Positions 6,057-13,711 of a stretch of 22,780 bases of DNA are shown here, one piece after another; the first letter of the stretch is position 1, and every line of letters begins with the position of its first letter. The notes under the pieces were generated by a model. It did not search any database. It saw only the letters and a list, made by a program, of their open reading frames with translations, and was not told the DNA's origin. The translations under genes were made by a program, and so were the position numbers. This DNA comes from Citreimonas sp042096055 (lineage in GTDB: Bacteria > Pseudomonadota > Alphaproteobacteria > Rhodobacterales > Rhodobacteraceae), in NCBI RefSeq assembly GCF_042096055.1, contig NZ_JBELMH010000054.1, positions 1 through 22,780 on the forward strand, read 5' to 3'.

Positions 6057-8261
6057 CGCATGCGCCCGGTCGATCGCGGCGCGGGTCTCAGCGATCAGCA
6101 CCGCGCGCGGCACCGGCTTGGCGAGGACCGTGTATCGCGCCAGCGCGTCCCGGTTCGCGCCGACCGAGGTCTCGCGCGGGTAGCCCGAGACGAGGAAGAC
6201 GGACATGCCCGGAAAGTCCCGCTCGACCCGGCCGGCCAGTTCGGGACCCTGCACGTTGCCGCCCATCACGATGTCGGTGATCAGCAGATCGAACCGCGCG
6301 CCGCCCTCCAGGACGGCCAGCGCCTCGTCGCCCGAGGGCACCAGCGTCACCGCGAAGCCCGCCTGTTCCAGCTGGCGCTTCATCACCCGGCCGACCGCCT
6401 GCTCGTCCTCGGCCAGCAGGATCGTGCCCCCGCCGGTTGACTCGCCGGGCACGCTCGCGGGCTCGGCCCTGGCCGGCGCGCGCTCGGCCGCGGGCAGCAG
6501 GATCTGCGCCGTCGTGCCGACACCGGGTTCGCTGAACAGCCGGCAGGTGCCCCCGGACTGCTTGCAGAAGCCCAGGACCGAGGGCAGCCCCATCCCCGAC
6601 CCGTCGGTCATGTGCTTGGTGGTGAAGAACGGATCGAAGGCGCGGTCCAGCGTCGCCGCGTCCATGCCCGCGCCGTCGTCGGTGACCGCGATCGACACGT
6701 AGCGCCCGGGCGCGATCTCGTCGCGCGGCCGGGCCGGGCTGTCGTCGTCGGTGATGCGCAGGTTCGTCGCCTCGATCTGCATCGACCCGCGCCCGCCCAG
6801 CGCATCGCGGGCGTTGAGCGCGAGATTGAGCAGCGCGTTCTGCAGCCCGTCTGGATCGACCAGGCAGTGCCATAGCCCCGGCTCGCTGCGCGCCGTCAGG
6901 TCGATCGATTCCGGCAGCACGCGGCGCAGCATGTGCGTCGCCTCGCGCAGCGCGGCCGCGACGTCCAGGTCGACCGGACGCAGGTGCGACCGCCGGCCGT
7001 AGGACAGCAGTTGCTTGGTCAGGTACGCGCCGCGCTTCGCCGCCGCCAGCGCGTCGGTCTCCAGTTGTCGCCGCTCGGGCGACGACGCATTCGCCATCAG
7101 CTCGAGATTGCCCATGACGACGCTGAGAATGTTGTTGAAGTCGTGGGCGACGCCCCCCACCAGCCGGCCCAGCGCCTCGAGCCGCACGGCGCGCGACCGC
7201 GTCTCCTCGACTGCGCGAAGCTCGATCTCCTTGCGCGCCAGCGCGCGTTCGAGCGCGATGCGCTGGCGGTGGCGCATGCCCATCTGCCGAGCGATGAGCG
7301 TCAGCAGAAGGATCGACAGCGCGACCGCGAAGACCGGCGGGAACAGGTCGATCAACCGCGGCCGCAGCGACGCCGAGGCGTAGAATGGCACGCGGATTCC
7401 CGGCAGCTCGATCGCGTCGAAGCGCCGCTCCGCCAGCAGCGGAATCACCCCCGTGGCCGAGCCGGGGTCGAGATCGACACCCAAGGGCGCGCCGCCGCCC
7501 ACCCCGATCGTCACGGCCAGGTCGATATGGTCGAACAACGGCACGTGGTAGCCGAACAGCGATTCCGGCGTCAGCCGCGCGCCGATCACACCGGCCGGGA
7601 CGGGCATGTCCGCGCCGCTGCCCGGTACGGCGTAGGGCAAAACCAGGACAAAGTTCGCCGGCGCGGCCGATTGATCCTCCGACAGCGCGACCGGTGCGCT
7701 GAGCGCCATGGCGCCGGATTCCAGCGCCCGACGCGCCGCGGAGAACCGGGGTGCGCTGGAGGCGAAGTCGAAGCCGACCACACCATCCCGAACGGCCGCC
7801 GGCTCGACCATCAGCGCCGGCATCAGCGGGCCGGATTCGTTGGGCGGGAATATCTCGAACGCGGGATACCCGGCCGCGCGGTACGCGGGCGCCCAATCAT
7901 CGACCAGCCGATCCACGTCGCCCGCCGCGCCGTCGTCGAAGTACGGGACCAGCGCGATCGCCCGTTCGTGGCGGCGGCTGATTCCTTCCGAGGTTTCCTC
8001 GTAGATCGCCGCGAAATCGCTGGGCGTGACGCCGTCGGTGCGCTCGATGATCGAGGCCATGGCCGACATGCGCAGCGCGACGCTCGACAGCGCGAGTTCA
8101 AGCTCGCCGTAGGCGGCCTCCATCTCGACCAGCGCCTCGACCCGCCGTTCGTGCCAGACGTAGAGGATGGCGGTTATCGCCATGCCCATGACGAACAGGA
8201 TCGCGAACAGCCAGTACATCTGCGACGACCGGGGCGCGCGATCCCATGTCTCGACGGTCAC
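6048..8261 (-). CDS. CHASE-domain hybrid sensor histidine kinase/response regulator
   Basis: About 737 residues. A transmembrane helix near residues 15-36 is followed by an extracytoplasmic CHASE-type sensor domain (about 70-210; GYPAFEIFPP, MVEPAAVRDGVVGFDFASS and ARRAL are family hallmarks). A second helix lies near 305-327. Next come HisKA with His373 in GGVAHDFNNIL, a catalytic domain with N-box NLALNARDAL and G-boxes DDGAGMD and GSGMGLPS (about 470-585), and a C-terminal receiver domain with phospho-acceptor Asp663 in LLITDIVMGG and the conserved Lys of LAKP. It should sense an external small ligand, but the ligand cannot be read from sequence. The start is uncertain: I chose GTG 8261; ATG 8219, just before the first helix, is the alternative. 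No partner regulator or output gene is adjacent. Confidence 0.88.
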   Translation of the reverse strand: MTVETWDRAPRSSQMYWLFAILFVMGMAITAILYVWHERRVEALVEMEAAYGELELALSSVALRMSAMASIIERTDGVTPSDFAAIYEETSEGISRRHERAIALVPYFDDGAAGDVDRLVDDWAPAYRAAGYPAFEIFPPNESGPLMPALMVEPAAVRDGVVGFDFASSAPRFSAARRALESGAMALSAPVALSEDQSAAPANFVLVLPYAVPGSGADMPVPAGVIGARLTPESLFGYHVPLFDHIDLAVTIGVGGGAPLGVDLDPGSATGVIPLLAERRFDAIELPGIRVPFYASASLRPRLIDLFPPVFAVALSILLLTLIARQMGMRHRQRIALERALARKEIELRAVEETRSRAVRLEALGRLVGGVAHDFNNILSVVMGNLELMANASSPERRQLETDALAAAKRGAYLTKQLLSYGRRSHLRPVDLDVAAALREATHMLRRVLPESIDLTARSEPGLWHCLVDPDGLQNALLNLALNARDALGGRGSMQIEATNLRITDDDSPARPRDEIAPGRYVSIAVTDDGAGMDAATLDRAFDPFFTTKHMTDGSGMGLPSVLGFCKQSGGTCRLFSEPGVGTTAQILLPAAERAPARAEPASVPGESTGGGTILLAEDEQAVGRVMKRQLEQAGFAVTLVPSGDEALAVLEGGARFDLLITDIVMGGNVQGPELAGRVERDFPGMSVFLVSGYPRETSVGANRDALARYTVLAKPVPRAVLIAETRAAIDRAHAGL

Positions 8262-8543
8262 GGGGCAGACCCCGCTCGGCACGCCGCACCACGGGGGATG
8301 CAGGCGATCGGGGCCGGACGTCCGAGGAAGCAAAGCCGCGCCATGACGCGCGTCAGTATCCGAGCGCGCCGGTCACGGAACAAGCGTTTCATCCACGCGC
8401 CGACCGCCGCAAGCGCAAGCCGCTCGGGTTCCTGTCAAAAATATCACCATGGCGCCGGCGAATCGGCGCATGGGCGCATGACGCAGCGCGAATCGATCAG
8501 GTTCACGCCACGGGCCAGCCCACCGGTTGGCGGCCCGAGTCGC
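8262..8543. other. Non-coding spacer between hybrid kinase and haloacid dehalogenase
   Basis: About 280 bases without a convincing gene, holding the kinase promoter region and the end of the dehalogenase transcript. It contains a locally AT-richer patch near 8430-8450 with a minus-strand TTGACA, but I see no good -10 at the right distance. No repeats or RNA gene were recognised. Confidence 0.5.
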
Positions 8544-9251
8544 TCAGACCACGCCGCCCCGCCCCCAGCGCGCAACGATCTCGTCGGCCAACGCGCCCAT
8601 GTCGTCGGCGGTGACGTCCGGCGCGGTCAGGCCCGGCACCGACAGCACCGCGTTGCCGGGCCGCGTGACAAAAGCCCCGGCGCAACCGATCGCCTGCGCG
8701 CCCAGCACGTCCCAGTGGTGGCACGCGATCATGCACAGGTCCTGCGGCTCGACGCCCAGCTCTTCGGCGACCAGCCGGTAGCACTCGGGCGCAGGCTTGA
8801 AGCGGCCGACCTCGTGCACGCTGAAGGACCGGTCGAAGAACACCGCGAGCCCGGCGCGTTCCAGCGGAGTCGGGGACGGGCCGGGGGCGGAGTTGGTCAG
8901 CGTCACCAGCCGGAAGCCCGCGTCGCGCAGCTTCTCGAGCGCGGGCACCACGTCGGGCAGCGCGGGCATGGCCACGATATGCGCCTTCAGATCCTCGACA
9001 TCCGCGTCGGACACGGGAATGCCTTGGGTTTCGCCCACCATACGCAGGGCGCTGCCCGCCAGCTCGCCGAAAGGTGCGTACTGCCCGGCTAGGGTCATCG
9101 CCTCGGAATATAGGATCAGCTGCGCGAACCACTCGCGCATCACCGCGGCGTTGGCGAAGATGCGCCCGAAGACCGGTTCCAGCGTGGTGAGATCCAGCAG
9201 CGTCTCGTTGACGTCGAAGACGAGGGTCGAGGGGTCGCGCGCGTCGGACAT
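8544..9251 (-). CDS. Haloacid dehalogenase, type II (HAD superfamily)
   Basis: A 235-residue HAD-superfamily hydrolase. Motif I is FDVNETLLD with the expected nucleophile Asp13; motif II is TLTNSAP; the motif III lysine is in GRFKPAPECY; motif IV is MIACHHWDVLGAQAIG. The type II (L-2-haloacid) dehalogenase group typically has such a DVNETL/D-Y-GTL motif instead of the DxDxT of phosphatases. The family reaction is hydrolytic removal of halide from short 2-haloalkanoic acids such as chloroacetate or fluoroacetate; the actual substrate is unknown here. The ATG at 9251 has AGGAG at suitable spacing. A longer open frame upstream runs into the helicase tail and has no ribosome site, so it was discarded. 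The gene stands alone between the kinase and the helicase. Confidence 0.85.
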   Translation of the reverse strand: MSDARDPSTLVFDVNETLLDLTTLEPVFGRIFANAAVMREWFAQLILYSEAMTLAGQYAPFGELAGSALRMVGETQGIPVSDADVEDLKAHIVAMPALPDVVPALEKLRDAGFRLVTLTNSAPGPSPTPLERAGLAVFFDRSFSVHEVGRFKPAPECYRLVAEELGVEPQDLCMIACHHWDVLGAQAIGCAGAFVTRPGNAVLSVPGLTAPDVTADDMGALADEIVARWGRGGVV

Positions 9252-9341
9252 GGTTCGCTCCTGTTGCGGTCGATGCCAGAGTACCGGACGCCGCCCGCGC
9301 GTCAAACCATGACCGGCAGCGCGCCGCCGGCCATGCGAACG

Positions 9342-9371
9342 AAAACGGCCCCCGAGGTCACCGGGGGCCGT
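9342..9371 (-). terminator. Intrinsic terminator of the DEAD-box helicase gene
   Basis: A perfect 10-bp stem (ACGGCCCCCG pairing with CGGGGGCCGT at 9345-9354/9362-9371) with a 7-base loop is followed on the minus strand by TTTTCGTT. It lies 7 bases past the helicase stop. This is the clearest rho-independent terminator in the window. Confidence 0.85.
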
Positions 9372-9378
9372 ATCGGGA

Positions 9379-10650
9379 TCAGGCGGCGCGGCGCCGGCGC
9401 GGGCGTCCGCTTCGCGCGGGCGGCTGGCCGCTGGCGGACTTGGGCTTGCCGCCCTGTCCGCCGCGACCGCGTCCGCCGCCGCCACCACCGCCCTTGCCGC
9501 GGCGCGCGTTGCGCTCGGGCTCGGGTCGGGTGCCGCGGGCGACCGGAAGTTCGGTCTTCATCAGCTTCTCGATCTGCACCAGCAGGTCGACTTCATCGGC
9601 CGCACACAGCGCGATGGCCTCGCCCTCGCGTCCGGCGCGGGCGGTCCGGCCGATGCGGTGGACGTAGTTTTCGGCCACTTCCGGCAGGTCGTAGTTGATG
9701 ACGTAGGACACGCCGGGGATGTCGATCCCACGCGCGGCGACGTCGGTGGCGACCAGGATGTTGGTCTCTCCCGACTTGAAGGCCTTGATCGCGCGGTCAC
9801 GCTGGCCCTGGCTCTTGTTGCCGTGGATCGAGGCGGCGTTGAAGCCGTCCGCGACGAGGCCCTTCATCAGCTTTTCCGCACCGTGTTTAGTGCGCGAGAA
9901 GACCAGCGTCAGCGCGTCGCGGTCGTTCGAAAGGATCTCGCGCAGGCGCGCGGGCTTGTCGGCCTGGGGCACGAACTGCACGGACTGGACGACCTTGTCG
10001 GCGGCCTTGCCCGGAGGCGAGACCTGCACGCGGCGCGGGTCCTTGAGGTAGGCGCGCGACAGCTCCTCCATCTGCTTCGGCATGGTGGCCGAGAACAGCA
10101 TGGTCTGGCGCGGCGTGCCCAGCTTGGGCGCGATCTTGCGCAGCGCGTGAATGAAGCCGAGGTCGAGCATCTGGTCGGCCTCGTCCAGCACCAGGTGACG
10201 CACGGTGGACAGGTCGACCGCGCCGCGGTCCATCAGGTCCATCAGGCGGCCCGGCGTCGCGACCAGCACGTCGGTGCCCTTGAGCAGCGCGTTGATCTGG
10301 CGGTTGATCGACTGGCCGCCGACCACGGTGACGACGCGCAATTTGGTGCCTTCTGCCAGCGGACGCAGGTTGTCGGCGATCTGGTTGACCAACTCGCGCG
10401 TCGGCGCCAGCACCAGCGACCGGACGGTCTTGGGCGCGGGCTTGGACGGTTGCGCCAGCAGGTGGTCGATCAGCGGCAGGCCGAAGGCCAGCGTCTTGCC
10501 GGTGCCGGTCTGGGCAAGGCCCAGGATGTCGTGCCCTTCCAGCGCAAGCGGGATCGCCTGGTTCTGGATCGGGGTGGGTTCGGTCAGGTTGGCGCGCTTC
10601 AGCGCCGCGGAGAGTGTCGGCGCGAGGCCGAGCATGTCGAAATCGAACAA
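9379..10650 (-). CDS. rhlE: DEAD-box ATP-dependent RNA helicase, RhlE-like
   Basis: A 423-residue DEAD-box helicase that unwinds RNA duplexes using ATP, with likely roles in ribosome assembly, RNA decay or cold adaptation. The motifs run in order: Q-motif TEPTPIQ (23-29), motif I AQTGTGKT (46-53), PTREL, TPGRL, DEAD (156-159), SAT, then domain 2 with VFSRTKHGAEKL, VATDVAARGIDIPG and HRIGRTARAG. The last 45 or so residues are a low-complexity Arg/Gly/Lys tail (GKGGGGGGGRGRGG) as in RNA-binding tails. I chose the TTG at 10650 because AAGGAA lies just upstream and related proteins begin with a similar FDFDMLGL; ATG 10635 is the alternative. It has its own terminator and is not in an operon with its neighbours. 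Confidence 0.9.
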   Translation of the reverse strand: MFDFDMLGLAPTLSAALKRANLTEPTPIQNQAIPLALEGHDILGLAQTGTGKTLAFGLPLIDHLLAQPSKPAPKTVRSLVLAPTRELVNQIADNLRPLAEGTKLRVVTVVGGQSINRQINALLKGTDVLVATPGRLMDLMDRGAVDLSTVRHLVLDEADQMLDLGFIHALRKIAPKLGTPRQTMLFSATMPKQMEELSRAYLKDPRRVQVSPPGKAADKVVQSVQFVPQADKPARLREILSNDRDALTLVFSRTKHGAEKLMKGLVADGFNAASIHGNKSQGQRDRAIKAFKSGETNILVATDVAARGIDIPGVSYVINYDLPEVAENYVHRIGRTARAGREGEAIALCAADEVDLLVQIEKLMKTELPVARGTRPEPERNARRGKGGGGGGGRGRGGQGGKPKSASGQPPARSGRPRRRRAA

Positions 10651-10927
10651 GCGTTTTCCTTCATGGCCGCAGGAATGCGACCCGTTGCAAGGCCGCGCAG
10701 CGCACGGCCCCATGAGGGTTCGCGCGGCCTCTGGACGGTCGGGTGTGTCCCGGGCCGTCTGGCCGTCGCGTCAGGAACCCTGCGTGATGGGGAACTGAAA
10801 AAGGTGTGCGCTGATGGCCCCTTGGGGCGCGGCATGCTCACGCGGCAGCGCAGCGACACCGCTCACATGGGGGATCGCGGGCGCCAGGTCAAGGGAAATG
10901 ACATGCGGCAGCCGCGCCGGGCGCGCG
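10651..10927. other. Leader/promoter region of the helicase gene
   Basis: About 277 bases with no supported gene, between the antiporter stop and the helicase start. It should contain the helicase promoter and possibly a long 5' leader. A GCCCC-TT-GGGGC hairpin lies at 10817-10828, followed on the minus strand after about 12 bases by a T5 run; this might end antiporter transcription but is not a classical terminator. No RNA family was recognised. Confidence 0.4.
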
Positions 10928-13450
10928 CTAGCGGTCGTCGATCGCCGCGTCCTGGTCGGCGAACAGGTCCTCGGCCGCGATGCCGCGCTTCTCGGCGCTG
11001 GCGCGCACGGCGTCGCGCAGCGCCTTGCTGCCGCGCAGCAGCCGGCGAAAGCGCGCCTCGTCCAGGACCAGAAGGGTCGACGGCGCGATGGCCCGGACCT
11101 CGGTGCGCGGGCTCTTGTTCAGCAGGATCGCCATCTGGCCGAACATCTCGCGCCGGCCCAGTCGCCAGCTCTGCCCGGCGGTTTCGAGCTCAACCGCGCC
11201 CGAGGCGATGAAGTACACGCTCTTGGCGCCGGTCTCCTTGCGCACGACGATGTCGCCGGAGTTGACGTAGCGGGTCTTGAGCGCGCGCCCGAGACGCTGC
11301 AGCATGGCGTCGTCGAGCTCGGCGAAGGGCGGGAACTGGCGCACCAGGTCCGACCGGCGCAGCGTGATGTCGAGGCGCGGGCGTTCCTCGGCGGCGGCGC
11401 GCCGGACCTGCAGGTCCTGCGTCAGCGCGGTATAGACCTCGGCGCCCACCAGCCCGTCGTCGCGCATCGCCTGGTACTCGCGTTCTTCCAGGCGCAGCGC
11501 GGTGCGGCGGATGAAGCGGCGCTCCAGTTCTTCGGCGTAGCCGGGATATTGCAGCCGCATGCCTTCCAGCGCGGTCTCGACCGCCTCGATCCGGCGGGCC
11601 AGCAATTCGTGCAGCAGCTCGGCCACCCGCCGGCCATGGATGCGCCGGATGCGACCGTCGATGAACGCGCCGAGATCGCGCAGGATCAGCCGCTGGGACA
11701 GCAGCGCCTCGAACCGGTCGGCGGTCAGTTGCACCAGCGGCCGCGACACGCCCAGCCGGTTGTGCAGCAGCAGCGCCACCCGGAACGCCTGCCCGTAGGC
11801 GACGCTGCGCCGTGCCGCGCGCTGGTAGCCGTTGCGCCCGTTCGATCGCGCGCCCTCGATCAATCGGTCCGCATCCGACAGCACCCGCTCGGCCATCCGG
11901 GCCGAGATCGTGCGTTCGCGCACCCGGACAAGGATCGTGTCGCGCTCGTGCCCCGCCAGCGCGATCAGCCCCAGCGTAATCCGGTCGCGGTCGAGGATGT
12001 CGGCGCTGTCCTCGGCCGATTTCACCGCATCCCCCAGCCGCTCGCCGAAGCGCTTGGCTTCGGACCGCACGATGTCGTGGCCCAGCTCGTAGTTCTCGGT
12101 GGTGCGGGCGACGTCCTCGCGCACGGTCTGCAGCGCCACTGCGACCACCTGCCGCGACAGCGCCTCGTCCAGCGGCGACAGCCGGTCGAGGCCCAGCCTC
12201 CCGATCACCCAGCGCAGGGTAGTGCCCTGCACGATCAGCGTGAACAGCGTGAATCCGGTTGCGAGGATACCCACGACGCGCTGGATGTCGTCGGGGACGC
12301 GCGCGCTTTCGGTCACGGCCAGCGCCAGCGCCAGCGTGACCGCGCCGCGCAGGCCGCCCCACAGGATCGCCGCCCGGTAGGGACGCTCGACCGGCGGAGA
12401 CAGCCGCAGCCGCGCCAGAACCGGCAGCAGCGCGAACAGGATCACCCCGCGCGCGGCGATGGCGGCCACGATGACCACGCCGACCAGGGCGAAATCCCCG
12501 AACCGCACCTGCTCGAGCAGCCGCGGGATCAGCAGCGCGGCGAGGATGAAGATCAGCGCGCCGGCCCAGTGCGCCAGCACGTCCCAGATTTCGCGCAGGT
12601 TGGCCCAGGATTGCGGCGGCAGCCGCCCCGGCCCGGCCAGGTTCAGCGTCAGCCCCGCTGCCACGACCGCGATCACGCCCGAGGCGCCGATGCTCTGCTC
12701 GGCCCCGATATAGGCGAGGTAGGGCAGCGCGACCGAGATCGAGATCTGCGCCAGTTCGTGCCGCGCGAACAGCGCCATGACCCAGACCGCGACCCGCGCG
12801 GCGATCCAGCCGGTGAACGCGCCCCCGGCGATCAGCATGGGGAACCGCGCCAGCGCGTCGCCCAGGCGCGGGTCGGGAATGCCCAGCATCACGAAGCCCA
12901 TGAACAGGCCGAAGAGCGCGATCGCCGCGGCGTCGTTCAGCAGGCTTTCGCCCTCGATGATCCGGGCCAGCCGGCGAGGGGCCGAGATCGACCGGAAGAT
13001 CGTCACCACCGCCGACGGGTCGGTCGTGGACACGATCGCGCCGATCAGCAGGCAGGCCGCCAGCGGCAGCGTGCTGACCCAGGACAGCGCGTAGCCGACG
13101 CTGAGCGTCGCCACGACCACCGCGACCACCGCCAGCACGAGGATCGGCACCCAGTCGTCGAGCATCCGGCGCAGGTTCATGCCCAGCGTCGCCTGGAACA
13201 GCAGCGTCGGCAGGAACACGTAGAGGAACACGTTGGACCGGATCGGCAGGCCCAGGATCGCCTCGGCCACCGGGTTCAGCGCGTCGGTCAGCTCGGTCCG
13301 CAGGAAGAAGATCGCGCCCGCGCCGATCAGCACGCCCAGCACGGCGAGGATCACGCTGAACGGCAGGCGCAGCCGCGCGGCGAGCGGTTCGGCCGCGCCG
13401 ATCACGACGAACAGCGACGCGATGACCGTGGTGATGAGAACGATGTCCAT
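10928..13450 (-). CDS. CPA1 Na+/H+ antiporter with C-terminal cyclic-nucleotide-binding-like domain
   Basis: An 840-residue membrane protein. Residues 1 to about 417 form a CPA1/NhaP-NHE exchanger domain, with STTDPSAVV, the EGESLLNDAAAI helix carrying the Asn172-Asp173 pair that typifies electroneutral exchangers, and GGLRGAVTLALAL near 364-376. Residues about 420-708 are a soluble, Arg/Glu-rich, mostly helical linker. Residues about 709-810 are a cyclic-nucleotide-binding fold (FAELDD..., GDIVVRKETGAKSVYFIASGAVEL, then FGQMAILLNKSPRTEVRA). Arg782, the cyclic-phosphate contact, is kept, but the usual Glu of FGE is Gln772. It likely exchanges Na+ or K+ for H+ under control of the C-terminal domain, a layout reminiscent of sperm SLC9C exchangers without the voltage sensor. 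The ATG at 13450 has only a weak ribosome site. Divergent from the AI-2E permease. Confidence 0.92.
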   Translation of the reverse strand: MDIVLITTVIASLFVVIGAAEPLAARLRLPFSVILAVLGVLIGAGAIFFLRTELTDALNPVAEAILGLPIRSNVFLYVFLPTLLFQATLGMNLRRMLDDWVPILVLAVVAVVVATLSVGYALSWVSTLPLAACLLIGAIVSTTDPSAVVTIFRSISAPRRLARIIEGESLLNDAAAIALFGLFMGFVMLGIPDPRLGDALARFPMLIAGGAFTGWIAARVAVWVMALFARHELAQISISVALPYLAYIGAEQSIGASGVIAVVAAGLTLNLAGPGRLPPQSWANLREIWDVLAHWAGALIFILAALLIPRLLEQVRFGDFALVGVVIVAAIAARGVILFALLPVLARLRLSPPVERPYRAAILWGGLRGAVTLALALAVTESARVPDDIQRVVGILATGFTLFTLIVQGTTLRWVIGRLGLDRLSPLDEALSRQVVAVALQTVREDVARTTENYELGHDIVRSEAKRFGERLGDAVKSAEDSADILDRDRITLGLIALAGHERDTILVRVRERTISARMAERVLSDADRLIEGARSNGRNGYQRAARRSVAYGQAFRVALLLHNRLGVSRPLVQLTADRFEALLSQRLILRDLGAFIDGRIRRIHGRRVAELLHELLARRIEAVETALEGMRLQYPGYAEELERRFIRRTALRLEEREYQAMRDDGLVGAEVYTALTQDLQVRRAAAEERPRLDITLRRSDLVRQFPPFAELDDAMLQRLGRALKTRYVNSGDIVVRKETGAKSVYFIASGAVELETAGQSWRLGRREMFGQMAILLNKSPRTEVRAIAPSTLLVLDEARFRRLLRGSKALRDAVRASAEKRGIAAEDLFADQDAAIDDR

Positions 13451-13711
13451 AAGTCGGGAATAGCTGGATTTTCCGGTGCGGGAAATCGCCCGCGTGCGCG
13501 CGGCCCGCACGCGGTGCCCGTCGCGCGCGGTCTTTCGCGCAAGCTCGCGCAACGTCGACTTTTTCAGCAGACCGGCGCCCGCGTCCGGCCGATGCCGAAA
13601 AGGCCGTCGCGTTCCCCGGTCACGGATTCTATAAACGTCCGAGGCGGGAACGACCCCGGCCGTCAAGGACCAGCGAGCCGGGGCAGCGGGCAAGGACCAT
13701 CGGGAACTGGA
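13451..13711. promoter_or_regulatory. Divergent regulatory region between antiporter and AI-2E-family permease
   Basis: 261 bases without a gene, carrying both promoters. TATAAA at 13630-13635 on the plus strand is a plausible -10 for the permease, but no good -35 precedes it. A direct repeat TCGCGCAA-GC-TCGCGCAA lies at 13535-13552 with exact 10-bp phasing. Confidence 0.4.
13535..13552. repeat. 10-bp-phased direct repeat (TCGCGCAA x2)
   Basis: TCGCGCAA at 13535-13542 is repeated exactly at 13545-13552 with a two-base spacer, so both copies face the same side of the helix. It lies about 85-100 bases upstream of the antiporter start. This is the pattern of a direct-repeat regulator site; the regulator is unknown. 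Confidence 0.45.

Noticed and set aside
8262..8333. TTG start at 8333 for the hybrid kinase.
   Set aside because: No ribosome site, and the extra residues look random; GTG 8261 or ATG 8219 are more credible.
8429..8450. Minus-strand TTGACA in an AT-rich patch as the kinase promoter.
   Set aside because: The sequence 15-19 bases downstream is GC-rich with no -10-like hexamer.
9252..9488. N-terminal extension of the dehalogenase up to 9488.
   Set aside because: It overlaps the helicase 3' end and its terminator, and lacks a ribosome site.
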